Assembly (NCBI GenBank): GCA_028285415.1
Contig: JANQPF010000009.1
Span: forward strand, 1,054,001 to 1,118,000
Length of the DNA: 64,000 nt
Source of the DNA: Pseudomonadales bacterium
GTDB lineage: Bacteria; Pseudomonadota; Gammaproteobacteria; Pseudomonadales; Azotimanducaceae
Direction: 5' to 3'
Part shown: one piece after another, positions 9,396 to 16,848 of the stretch
How positions within the stretch are numbered: the first letter of the stretch is position 1
Layout: the number at the start of each line of letters is the position of its first letter
Position numbers and translations under genes: made by a program
Notes under the pieces: model-generated
What the model was told of the DNA's origin: nothing
The model's database searches: none
What the model saw: the letters and a program-made list of their open reading frames with translations, nothing else

Positions 9396-10106
9396 CTACG
9401 GGGATGTACCTAGGCGTGTGCCCGGACCGGTGTGGGCGGCGTGGAAGTCCTCGAGCCACTGCGGACAGCGGGACACGCTGAACCGTCTCCGGGCCCAGTG
9501 ATAGAGACCCGAATAAATCCAACCGATGCCGAACGCGCTCAGCGCTATATGCTCCGCGTAGAAGAGCGGCCCATAGGCGCGCAGGTCCACGTTCAGAATC
9601 TTGGCGATGGCATACGCGACAAACGCCAGAATTATCACCGCACCACAAAGGGCGTACGTGAGCGCACCGCAGGGTCGCGCTTCCAGATACCAGGCACGGT
9701 GTGCGAAAGAAAACAGGAATCCGATCAGGATGGCGAAAAAGCCCGCCGCGGCAAGGAGGTGGACCATGCCGGTCGTCAGGAGGTCCATGCCGAGATACGC
9801 GGGGGCGGTGCACGCCGCCACCGGGCAGTCCGACGTTGGAAATATCGCCACTGCCAGGCACAGGCCGGCGGCGGCTTTGGCCATCCAGAACTCGTGGCGC
9901 GCCAGCGGATGGCCCTGGTAGGCGGCAAGAAACGCGCTGGTGACGAAGAGCGCCCCGACAAACGCATCCCGTCCGTCGGTATGGTAGGCAGCACTGACGG
10001 AATCCAACAGCGTTCCCGAAAACCTGGCGGTCACCAGCGCCAGCAAGAGGGCAATGGCGCCGACAATACCGCGCAGGATTCGATACGAGAACACGCGTTC
10101 GGACAT
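9396..10106 (-). CDS. DUF998-like multi-pass membrane protein
   Basis: A 236-residue protein with about six hydrophobic helices, starting with an N-terminal segment near residues 12-30. The arrangement, with HxxxH-like residues on loops and a C-terminal soluble tail, resembles DUF998/frag1-like proteins. There is no catalytic motif. It is on the same strand as the DUF5916-type gene, 63 bases upstream of it, and could be cotranscribed. Function unknown. Confidence 0.68.
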   Translation of the reverse strand: MSERVFSYRILRGIVGAIALLLALVTARFSGTLLDSVSAAYHTDGRDAFVGALFVTSAFLAAYQGHPLARHEFWMAKAAAGLCLAVAIFPTSDCPVAACTAPAYLGMDLLTTGMVHLLAAAGFFAILIGFLFSFAHRAWYLEARPCGALTYALCGAVIILAFVAYAIAKILNVDLRAYGPLFYAEHIALSAFGIGWIYSGLYHWARRRFSVSRCPQWLEDFHAAHTGPGTRLGTSP

Positions 10107-10188
10107 GCTCAGCCTGCCTACGCCGCTTGGCGCGCCGATGAATTACCGGCGCCGCTGCACCTCGGGGTAGCGGCGATGACTCCTCGCC

Positions 10189-10698
10189 TCAACCCATTTT
10201 CAGCGCGCCGAGAAAGTCCCGCTTGCCCAGCGGTACCCCACGCGCGCGCAGGATGTCGTATGCCGTCGTCGCATGGAAATAGAAGTTGGGTAATGAGAAC
10301 GACAGTAGAAAGTTCGGGTTGGTAAACGGGATTTCGTTGCCGCCCAGCTTGAAAACGAGGCGCTGATCAGCCAACGCATTCACCTCATCCGCGTTCATGG
10401 CTTTGAGCGCTGCAAGCGTTTCCTGAGTCATCGCCTGTAAACCTGCGTAGTCGGTTTGCGGATAGTCCGGCGGCGAGAATTCGCCTGCCTGCATGCCGCG
10501 CAGGGCACCCAGCGAGTGGTGGGTCACGCACACCACCTGAAAGTGGAAGTCGTTCATGTCGTCACTCAGGCGGGCATCGACCACCTCGGCAAGATCGATG
10601 CCGTTCTCCTGCGCGTGTGTTGCACCCTTATCGAGCACGGCGGCTATGGCTTCGCCAATCTGCACGTAGCTGCCAACAGATACATCGTAAAAATTCAT
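10189..10698 (-). CDS. DUF1993 family protein
   Basis: A 169-residue soluble, mostly helical protein. It begins MNFYDVSVGSYV and contains FHFQVVCVTHHSLGAL and PNFYFHATTAYDILRARG, the hallmarks of DUF1993 (a DinB-like four-helix family). The start at 10698 has GGGAGA about 6 bases upstream. Conserved His residues could bind a metal, as in DinB-like proteins; that is inference. It shares a strand with the VOC gene 61 bases upstream and may be in its operon. Confidence 0.85.
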   Translation of the reverse strand: MNFYDVSVGSYVQIGEAIAAVLDKGATHAQENGIDLAEVVDARLSDDMNDFHFQVVCVTHHSLGALRGMQAGEFSPPDYPQTDYAGLQAMTQETLAALKAMNADEVNALADQRLVFKLGGNEIPFTNPNFLLSFSLPNFYFHATTAYDILRARGVPLGKRDFLGALKMG

Positions 10699-10759
10699 TG
10701 TCGTCTCCCGTGGATGATCATTAAAAAGCGATCCCCAATTGTGACATGGATGTCGCGAT

Positions 10760-11278
10760 TCATCCCAGACGTCGCACGGGATCGCTGCCGTCCCAGCCCG
10801 CAGCCGCCTGTCGCACCATGGCATAGAAGCCTTCGAGCGCCTCTGATCGCTCGTAGATTTCCACCATATGACCCATGTCCGCCACGGCGTCGACGAACGC
10901 AAACTCGGTGCCGGTGAGGGTCTCGGCTTTGGCAGCAATGTCGTACCCCAGGCGCTGGGTTTCCTGGTAAGCGCCGGCGAGCGAGTCGACCATCATCGCC
11001 ACGTGATGGATTCCCTCTTCGCCGGGCGCGTACATGTCGCGAAACGGTGACGGCCCTTCCTCGTCCTGCTGAACCAGCTCCATCATCACGTTGCCCCACT
11101 GACCGTAGGCCGATGTGTGCAGAAACTTCTGCGCCCGACCGCGATGTTCACCCCAGGCGAGCTCAATTCGCTCGGCCAGGAAGAACGGACCAGCGCCGAA
11201 GCGGCTCGCAGCCCGGCGCGCCGCCTGCTCGGAGTCCGTGACAAAGTAGGCAATCTGTACCACCGGAAAATTCAGCAT
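10760..11278 (-). CDS. VOC/glyoxalase family protein
   Basis: A 172-residue protein with the two beta-alpha-beta-beta-beta modules of the vicinal oxygen chelate fold. Recognisable pieces are VQIAYFVTD at the start, GNVMMELVQQ mid-way, GIHHVAMMVDS, and MGHMVEIYE at the end. It resembles the glyoxalase_4 group rather than lactoylglutathione lyase. The metal ligands are probably His and Glu residues in HHVAM and VEIYE. ATG 11278 is chosen because AGAGGTG lies 7 bases before it. It diverges from the photolyase-like operon across a 181-base AT-rich promoter region. Confidence 0.85.
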   Translation of the reverse strand: MLNFPVVQIAYFVTDSEQAARRAASRFGAGPFFLAERIELAWGEHRGRAQKFLHTSAYGQWGNVMMELVQQDEEGPSPFRDMYAPGEEGIHHVAMMVDSLAGAYQETQRLGYDIAAKAETLTGTEFAFVDAVADMGHMVEIYERSEALEGFYAMVRQAAAGWDGSDPVRRLG

Positions 11279-11351
11279 CGCGCGCACCTCTGAACGGCAA
11301 AAGGACAAGCCTACCAGGACCGGCGGGGCACGGAGTCAAGCACCTGAAATA

Positions 11352-11456
11352 TCGACAATAATTAGACACAATCGAAAGTTTTCGACGATTTCTAGATTTA
11401 ATCCACCTATTACCTCGAAATATCTAGACATTATCTCTATTTTTCGAGACAATAGC
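11352..11456. promoter_or_regulatory. AT-rich divergent promoter region with repeated TRGACA-like motifs
   Basis: This region lies between the VOC gene (minus) and the small membrane gene (plus). It contains TCGACAAT at 11352, TAGACACA at 11363, TAGACATT at 11425 and GAGACAAT at 11447, in DNA far richer in A and T than its surroundings. The same kind of sequence occurs at 16739, 16813 and 16059 in the other promoters of this cluster. I infer binding sites for the MerR regulator encoded within the cluster. Confidence 0.45.
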
Positions 11457-11459
11457 GGC

Positions 11460-11612
11460 ATGAAACATAGACAAAACCCCCTCGAACGCCGGCGCAGCGT
11501 CGCCATCGCCGCGCGCATGGCGCAACCCCGTCGCGATACCCGCATTGCCGCGGTCGCCGCTGCTGCCGTCGTCACCCTCTACGCGGTGCTCATCAGCTGG
11601 CTGCTGATGTGA
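11460..11612 (+). CDS. Small single-pass membrane protein (50 aa)
   Basis: A 50-residue open frame beginning ATG AAA CAT and ending TGA at 11610. The first half is basic (five Arg within residues 9-24). The second half is one hydrophobic helix (about residues 29-49) ending in Trp-Leu-Leu-Met. It ends 7 bases before the photolyase-like gene and follows the AT-rich promoter, so it would be the first gene of that transcript. No family is recognised. No strong ribosome site is visible, which lowers confidence. Confidence 0.5.
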   Translation: MKHRQNPLERRRSVAIAARMAQPRRDTRIAAVAAAAVVTLYAVLISWLLM

Positions 11613-11619
11613 TTGCCGT

Positions 11620-12852
11620 ATGACGACGTGGTGCCCTTCTCGCGTCGCCGGCCTCGCTCAGCTGCAGCGCTTTCTGCCGCATGCGGGCCGCGACTACCGC
11701 AAGCACCGCAACTTCGACAACGGGCCGGCGGACCGCAGCAACGTCTCACTCCTGTCGCCCTACATTCGCCACCGTCTGGTGCACGAGCAGGAAGTCATCA
11801 GCGCGACGCTCCAGGAACACAGCCTGGTTGCCGCGGAAAAGTTCATCGACGAAGTGTTCTGGCGCACGTACTGGCAGGGCTGGCTGGAACACCGCCCGCA
11901 GGTCTGGCATCGCTATCTGGAAGACGTGCGCTGCCTGAGCGAGCGCCTCACCGCGCACAATCCTCTGACGCGGCGCTACAGTGCGGCGACTACCGGCACC
12001 ACAGGCATCGGTCCGTTCGACACGTGGACCCGGGAGCTCATCCAGACCGGCTACCTGCACAACCACGCCCGCATGTGGTACGCGAGCATCTGGATATTCA
12101 CCCTCGAGCTGCCCTGGCAGCTGGGTGCTGACTTCTTTCTACGTCATCTGCTGGATGGCGACCCGGCATCGAACACCCTCTCGTGGCGCTGGGTTGCGGG
12201 CCTGCACACTCGCGGCAAAACGTACCTCGCGACACCGGACAACATCACCCACTACGCCCAGCGCCGGTTCTCCGAGCCACAGGCGCTGCATGGCATCGAG
12301 AGCCTGGCAGAATCCGCCCCACCCTGCCGCGAACCGGCGACGGACAACATCCAGCCCATCAGCTGGCCGCCCGACATCACAATCGGGGGCCGCGTCGGTC
12401 TACTGGTTACTCTGGAAGACCTGTCGCTCGACCTCCCGTTCACGCCAACCGCGGTCGCCGGCCTGCCATCGCGCGCCATGCCCGATCTTCCCGTTGCAGA
12501 CACGGTCATGCAGTTTCGACGCAAAGCGCTCGAGGATGCCATGCAACGCGCAGCGTCCGCCTGGCCAGACGCCGCCGTCAGCACGGTCGACCCGGATCAG
12601 CTGATCGCCTGGGCACGGCAACACCGGCTCGACACCATCGTTACGGGATACACGCCTCAAGGCTTTGTACAACAGGACGTCTCACGGCTGCGCCGCGCTG
12701 CGGTCGATGCCGGCCTCGACTGGCAGACCCACCTCCACCGCTATGATCGCCTCGTCTGGCCGCACACGCAGAAAGGCTTTCATCACCTGCGCAAGCGCAT
12801 ACCCGAACTCGTCGCCGAGCTCACCCAGCTGCCGTTACAGTACAGCGCCTGA
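11620..12852 (+). CDS. Photolyase/cryptochrome-like FAD-binding protein with permuted domain order
   Basis: A 410-residue protein. Residues of about 35-215 are the FAD-binding (helical) domain of photolyases. Visible elements are SNVSLLSPYIRHRL, FWRTYWQGWL, TGIGPFDTW, GYLHNHARMWYAS, and LDGDPASNTLSWRWVAG. The alpha/beta antenna domain that normally precedes it is absent. Instead, about residues 250-398 look like that domain placed at the C-terminus: a GLLVTLEDLSL strand, a helix, LDTIVTGYTP, and HRYDRLVWPHTQKGFHHLRK. A role in light sensing or DNA photorepair is inferred. The 3' end overlaps the convergent photolyase gene by 32 bases. Confidence 0.82.
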   Translation: MTTWCPSRVAGLAQLQRFLPHAGRDYRKHRNFDNGPADRSNVSLLSPYIRHRLVHEQEVISATLQEHSLVAAEKFIDEVFWRTYWQGWLEHRPQVWHRYLEDVRCLSERLTAHNPLTRRYSAATTGTTGIGPFDTWTRELIQTGYLHNHARMWYASIWIFTLELPWQLGADFFLRHLLDGDPASNTLSWRWVAGLHTRGKTYLATPDNITHYAQRRFSEPQALHGIESLAESAPPCREPATDNIQPISWPPDITIGGRVGLLVTLEDLSLDLPFTPTAVAGLPSRAMPDLPVADTVMQFRRKALEDAMQRAASAWPDAAVSTVDPDQLIAWARQHRLDTIVTGYTPQGFVQQDVSRLRRAAVDAGLDWQTHLHRYDRLVWPHTQKGFHHLRKRIPELVAELTQLPLQYSA

Positions 12853-14311
12853 CAAAGTCGTCCGCTGCGGCAAATATTCGCTCCCGTCGCGCACCGTCCA
12901 ACCGGTCGACACCCGACGCCATGGCGGCAAGCCGCGGGTTACGCCGGAGCTCCTCCCGATTGTTCTCAATGAACCGCCAGTACAGACCATCCATCACGTC
13001 GCACCAGGGCCCGCGCGCATAGTCACTCATCTTCAAGATGTAGTTAGCGCCGCAAATGTAAGGCTTGGTGGCAAACACACCGCCATCGCTCGTCATACCC
13101 ATGCCAAAAACGTTTGGCGCCATGACCCAGGGATAGGCGTCCACGTAGTGGGTCATGAAATAATCGTAAACCTCGCGCGGGTGCACGCCGCACAAATTCA
13201 TGAGGTTACTAACCACCATCAGACGCTCGATATGGTGGTTCCATGCCCACGCCTTGTGGTTGGCAATCGCAAGATCGAGCGGCGCCAGGCCCGTATCGCC
13301 GCGGTGCCAGTGCGGCGTCAGGCGGCGCGAATGCCTGCGCACATTGCTGCGTCCAAGGTGCGGGTATCTATCGTAGACACCTCGCACGAATTCACGCCAG
13401 CCAACAAGCTGACGCACGAACCCTTCAAGGTCGTTCAACGGCACGCTACGATTCTCGGCAAACTCGAGGGTACGTGCGAGCACCTCCGCCGGGGTAATGA
13501 GACCCAGATTGAGCAGCGGTGATAACGTGCTATGAAACAGGGTTGCCGAGCGCTCTGTCATGGCGTCTTCGTAAGTACCAAAGCCGACCAGACGTTCTTC
13601 CAGAAAGCGACTCAACCAGGCCAGCGCACCGCGGCGTGTGACCGGCAACCAGAGTCCGGCGGCCTCTCCAGGGTTGCCCGCAAACCGCTCCTCCACCTCA
13701 CGAAAGGCCGCCCGCGTGAGCTCGCTATGCCCAACCGTTGGCAGGCCCGGCAGCGCCTGACGCTTCGGCACCTTCCTGCGATTCATCTCGTCGAAACTCC
13801 AGCGCCCGCCGAAAGGGTCGCCGTTCTCGTCCAGCAGCAGATCCAACCTGCGGCGCTGGAGGCGATAAAAGTCCGCCATGCGCACGCTCTTTTTCCCTGC
13901 AGCGAACGCCTCGAACTCGGGCTTTGACGTGATGAACCCCGGGTCCGCCACTTCCCGCCACTCGAGCTTCTCGGCGGCGGCAAGGTCGGCAAGGCGCTTG
14001 CGCAGACCATGATCGGTGACAGTAAAAGTCAGCAGCGTCGTCGCCCCGGCAGCATGTGCCACTTCCGCGACATGATTGAGCATCGAGGTCTTCGCAGACA
14101 GCGGCGCGTAGCGTACCTCGTGCCCCGCTTTGCCGAGCGCCTGCGCATGCTCCCGCATGGCCGCCAGCACGAGGGCAAGCTTCTGCTTGTGGTAGCGGTA
14201 TCGCCTGCAGAGCGTCTCGTCCTCCACCATCACGATGGGCACGCCGCGCCATGCTTGGAGATGCGCGGGTGGATACAGGTGGTTGGCAGGCAGTAGAAAA
14301 ACCGCTTGCAC
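12821..14311 (-). CDS. Cryptochrome/photolyase family protein (COG3046, bacterial (6-4)-type)
   Basis: A 496-residue protein with an N-terminal Rossmann-like domain (VFLLPANHLYPP) and a C-terminal FAD domain (NHHIERLMVVSNLMNLCG, MAPNVFGMGMTSDGG, KPYICGANYILKMSDY). This layout is that of the deoxyribodipyrimidine photolyase-related family, whose members include iron-sulfur photolyases such as PhrB. Near the usual cluster site only three Cys are seen (in NLCG, YICG and PWCD) and the spacing differs, so a [4Fe-4S] cluster is doubtful. The start is GTG, 2 bases after the nei stop, in a tight operon. Confidence 0.88.
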   Translation of the reverse strand: MQAVFLLPANHLYPPAHLQAWRGVPIVMVEDETLCRRYRYHKQKLALVLAAMREHAQALGKAGHEVRYAPLSAKTSMLNHVAEVAHAAGATTLLTFTVTDHGLRKRLADLAAAEKLEWREVADPGFITSKPEFEAFAAGKKSVRMADFYRLQRRRLDLLLDENGDPFGGRWSFDEMNRRKVPKRQALPGLPTVGHSELTRAAFREVEERFAGNPGEAAGLWLPVTRRGALAWLSRFLEERLVGFGTYEDAMTERSATLFHSTLSPLLNLGLITPAEVLARTLEFAENRSVPLNDLEGFVRQLVGWREFVRGVYDRYPHLGRSNVRRHSRRLTPHWHRGDTGLAPLDLAIANHKAWAWNHHIERLMVVSNLMNLCGVHPREVYDYFMTHYVDAYPWVMAPNVFGMGMTSDGGVFATKPYICGANYILKMSDYARGPWCDVMDGLYWRFIENNREELRRNPRLAAMASGVDRLDGARRERIFAAADDFVRRCTVTAAG

Positions 14312-14313
14312 GC

Positions 14314-15138
14314 TCAGGCCTCCGGCTGACAGGTCGGACAGAGGTAAATGCGCCGGGAGCCCATGGTCTCCCGGCGAATGGCCGTGTCGCAGGCATAGCA
14401 GGGTTCACCCGCACGGGCAAAGACGGCATGCCGGTAGGCACCGTAGCTGAGACCCTGGCGTTTGAGCTTGCTGGCTCTGGCATCCGGATTGGTGACGCCA
14501 CCGGTCCGCAGCGAACGGCGGGTAATCACGAGGGTGGAACGCGCCAGGGCGCCAAGGTCACCGCGTCCGAGATCCCGCGGCCGGCGCGCGGGATGCAGCC
14601 CCGCGTCAAAGAGAATTTCCGAGCGCAGGTAGTTGCCAATCCCGGCGACAAAATGCTGGTCCAGGTAAAGACTCGACAGGCGTCTACCGGCAAATGCGGG
14701 ATCGCGGAGTCGCGCTGCGATGTCACGCCAGTGAACATTCTGCGCCAATGCCTCGGGCCCGAGCCTGGCAAGGTAGCTGTGATGTGCGAGACCCGCCTCG
14801 TCCAGCACCTCAATGTCCGACGCGCTGTAGAGCAGCGCGCTGTGCGCGGCCGTGTGCAGCGCCGCCCGCAGCGTGCGAGCTGTCGCCGGTAGTTGCCCGC
14901 GCTTTCTGACATACCAACGGCCGTAGAGCTGATTGTGGGAATACAAATACAAGCCATTGTCGAAGTGGGTGACCACCGCCTTGCCGCGAGCCTCTACCCG
15001 ACGCACCCGGGAACCGCTCAGCACCGGCCCGTAGTTGTGCAGTCGCGGCTGCGTGAATTCCACCGCCTCAACCACCCGATCGTCGAGCACCTCACCCAGG
15101 CGCGCTGCAGCGCGCCAGATTTCCGGACCCTCCGGCAC
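14314..15138 (-). CDS. nei: Endonuclease VIII-like DNA glycosylase/AP lyase (Fpg/Nei family)
   Basis: A 274-residue base-excision-repair enzyme. The N-terminal PEGPEI contains the catalytic Pro2 and Glu3. The conserved Lys is in ARGKAVV. The helix-two-turn-helix (AGIGNYLRSEILFDAGLHP) is present, and a C-terminal zinc finger has two CxxC pairs (CYAC and CPTC). It excises oxidised pyrimidines and nicks the abasic site. The start is GTG, 2 bases beyond the MerR stop. Translation is probably coupled with the regulator upstream and the photolyase downstream, giving a combined photoreactivation and oxidative-repair operon. Confidence 0.92.
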   Translation of the reverse strand: MPEGPEIWRAAARLGEVLDDRVVEAVEFTQPRLHNYGPVLSGSRVRRVEARGKAVVTHFDNGLYLYSHNQLYGRWYVRKRGQLPATARTLRAALHTAAHSALLYSASDIEVLDEAGLAHHSYLARLGPEALAQNVHWRDIAARLRDPAFAGRRLSSLYLDQHFVAGIGNYLRSEILFDAGLHPARRPRDLGRGDLGALARSTLVITRRSLRTGGVTNPDARASKLKRQGLSYGAYRHAVFARAGEPCYACDTAIRRETMGSRRIYLCPTCQPEA

Positions 15139-15140
15139 CG

Positions 15141-16043
15141 CTACTTGCGTATGGAGAGGGAGATGCCGTCCGCCGCAGCGACGGCAATGAGCGCTTCTTC
15201 GAAGAGCGCTCTGGCACGCGCCGAGATTTCACCGAGGCGTTGGTGCAACGCCTGCTCGTCGGGATCCGTATCGACGCACTCTCTGCTGTATGTCTCGAAT
15301 GCCGTGATGTCCATCAGGAGTTTGGCAATGTGGTTGGGGCACTCACATTCGAGCCCCGGACTCAGCGCGGCCACCCTGGCGAGCTCCTCGTCGCTGAACC
15401 GTTGGGCGCGCGGGGCCGGTGGTTCGCCAGTCGTCACAGGCTCGAGCAGCCGTAGAAGACTGGACTCGCCCAGCGGTCCATGCACCGGCACAACGTCTGC
15501 GTCTCGAAGTCGTACCAACGTTTCGCTGGCGGCAAACTTGTAGACCACCAGCAGGTGGGCCATCTGCGCGCGCCGCGCTGTCAGCGTTTCGACAAGCTCC
15601 GGCGGCAGCGTATTGGACTCGACTATGTAGGTCGTTTCCGCGTCCAGCTGCGCGGTCTCGGCCAGCCACTCATGAATCTCGTGAGAAAACCGGGACACAA
15701 CCTGGGGCAATCCAGTGAGCAAACGGGAGACGTTCGGGCCGACCAACGCAATGCGTTGCGCCTTGAGGCGCGACGTATCGGCCGCGTGCAATCCCGCAAG
15801 CTCCTCCAGCGCGTCGAGATCGAGCCCGGCAAGATGACCGAGCGAATGACCGCTCGCCACCAGCTGTTTGACCAGGCGCAGCGTCTCGACGTGTTCCTCG
15901 GTATATACCCGCCGCCCGGTCTCTGAGCGCACAGGCACCGCAATGCCGTGCCGACTTTCCCATTTGCGCAGCGTATGCGCGGGAATTTGCGTCAGACGCG
16001 CGACAGCGCCGATGGACAATTGCTGCATGTTCATTCCGTACAT
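15141..16043 (-). CDS. MerR family transcriptional regulator of the photolyase cluster
   Basis: About 300 residues. The N-terminal winged helix is typical of MerR (SIGAVARLTQIPAHTLRKWE, then GRRVYTEEHVETLRLVKQL). The C-terminal part has the layout of the CarH/LitR/BluR effector region but shows no cobalamin-binding ExH or DxH motif, so a B12 photoreceptor function is not supported. Starts at 16043, 16034 and 16028 are all possible. GGAA precedes 16028, and the motif at 16051-16066 lies just upstream. I infer that it represses its own operon and the divergent genes, perhaps in response to light or singlet oxygen. Confidence 0.85.
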   Translation of the reverse strand: MYGMNMQQLSIGAVARLTQIPAHTLRKWESRHGIAVPVRSETGRRVYTEEHVETLRLVKQLVASGHSLGHLAGLDLDALEELAGLHAADTSRLKAQRIALVGPNVSRLLTGLPQVVSRFSHEIHEWLAETAQLDAETTYIVESNTLPPELVETLTARRAQMAHLLVVYKFAASETLVRLRDADVVPVHGPLGESSLLRLLEPVTTGEPPAPRAQRFSDEELARVAALSPGLECECPNHIAKLLMDITAFETYSRECVDTDPDEQALHQRLGEISARARALFEEALIAVAAADGISLSIRK

Positions 16044-16050
16044 GAAATTT

Positions 16051-16066
16051 GTCTCATTATTGTCCA
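16051..16066 (-). promoter_or_regulatory. Putative MerR operator upstream of the regulator gene
   Basis: On the minus strand this reads TGGACAATAATGAGAC. It matches 14 of 16 positions of TGGACAATTTTGAGAC at 16739-16754 in the divergent promoter 0.7 kb away. Its place 8 bases before the first possible regulator start suggests autoregulation. Confidence 0.45.
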
Positions 16067-16090
16067 GGCGCCGCGGGTTGAACAGAGAAC

Positions 16091-16411
16091 TCAAGTCTGC
16101 GGAATCCAGGCGTTGCACCAGCCGGGTCCGGCAACCAGCTTACCCGGGATTGCTGAGCAGGTGCCGTGTCCATCAGCCTGCGCCTGATAGAGGCCGCAGT
16201 TGCTGCAGAATTGCGCGGCACCGGCTGCACCCGCGCGCTTTGGATACTGGGTGACGTCAACGTCATTCGCATCGATCTTGTAACCGAGCGCGATTGCAAT
16301 CGGGTCGTCTTCGGTAAGCCGCGGCTGCGTCGCTACGGCGGGGACCGTCACCACCGCTGCCGCGACACCGGCGGAGGTCTTGATGATGAAGTTTCTGCGA
16401 TTTGTGGCCAT
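16091..16411 (-). CDS. High-potential iron-sulfur protein (HiPIP), Tat-exported
   Basis: A 106-residue protein. The N-terminus carries NRRNFIIKTSAGVAAA, a twin-arginine-type signal. The mature part has the HiPIP pattern of four Cys (FCSNCGLYQ, HGTCSAIPG and GWCNAW) that binds a [4Fe-4S] cluster, and TEDDPIAIALGY is typical of the family. It should be a periplasmic single-electron carrier. The start at 16411 has an AGGAGG site 8 bases upstream. It lies between the small unknown gene (17-base gap) and the MerR gene, so it belongs to the photolyase cluster. Export makes direct reduction of a cytoplasmic photolyase unlikely. Confidence 0.92.
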   Translation of the reverse strand: MATNRRNFIIKTSAGVAAAVVTVPAVATQPRLTEDDPIAIALGYKIDANDVDVTQYPKRAGAAGAAQFCSNCGLYQAQADGHGTCSAIPGKLVAGPGWCNAWIPQT

Positions 16412-16428
16412 GCTGCCTCCTGATCGAG

Positions 16429-16722
16429 TTAGTGAGAAAGACTGAGCGTCGAAAAACCGCTGTCCGCGAGCGCTGGACCGGCGCACGCTTCATCTGCCGC
16501 AATGCGCACGGCCAGCGCCACCTCGCCAACCCCGGCGCTGCGCAGAACGCGCTGCGCCTGGGCCAGGGCTTTGAAGCGTCTGGTCCTGCCGCGCCAGTCC
16601 CGCAGCGTACCGGCACCATTGGCGTGACGGACTTCCACCACGTATTCGCGACAGCCGTCACTGATGATCACGGCACTCAGCGCTTTCTTCCTGGCCAGCT
16701 TTTTCAGGGCTTTCCACGTCAT
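16429..16722 (-). CDS. Small conserved protein, DUF6482-like
   Basis: A 97-residue soluble protein. The pattern YVVEV, a short turn, RTRRFKALAQAQRVLRSAGV, then EVALAVRIAADE resembles DUF6482 proteins of Gammaproteobacteria, which end in a similar Ala-rich acidic motif. The match is from memory and moderate. It is the first gene of the minus-strand run, divergent from the SDR gene across an AT-rich promoter. No function is known. Confidence 0.65.
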   Translation of the reverse strand: MTWKALKKLARKKALSAVIISDGCREYVVEVRHANGAGTLRDWRGRTRRFKALAQAQRVLRSAGVGEVALAVRIAADEACAGPALADSGFSTLSLSH

Positions 16723-16738
16723 GGACGCGCTCCGTTAT

Positions 16739-16846
16739 TGGACAATTTTGAGACTTTTCTAAACTCAACCGCAATACTACCCACAATTATCTAATTATAT
16801 CTACTTTTTTATTAGACATAACGAAAACGGTCCATATAATGTCCAT
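16739..16846. promoter_or_regulatory. AT-rich divergent promoter with TRGACA-like motifs
   Basis: The sequence between the small unknown gene (minus) and the SDR (plus) contains TGGACAATTTTGAGAC at 16739-16754 and TAGACATA at 16813. On the minus strand, TGGACATT lies at 16838-16845, only four bases before the SDR ATG. The base composition and motifs match the promoter at 11352-11456 and the site before the MerR gene, which supports one shared regulator. Confidence 0.5.
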
Positions 16847-16848
16847 TT

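Noticed and set aside
15141-16043. MerR protein as a cobalamin photoreceptor (CarH/LitR type)
   Set aside because: No B12-binding ExH or DxH motif could be seen in the C-terminal half, so light sensing by B12 is not claimed.
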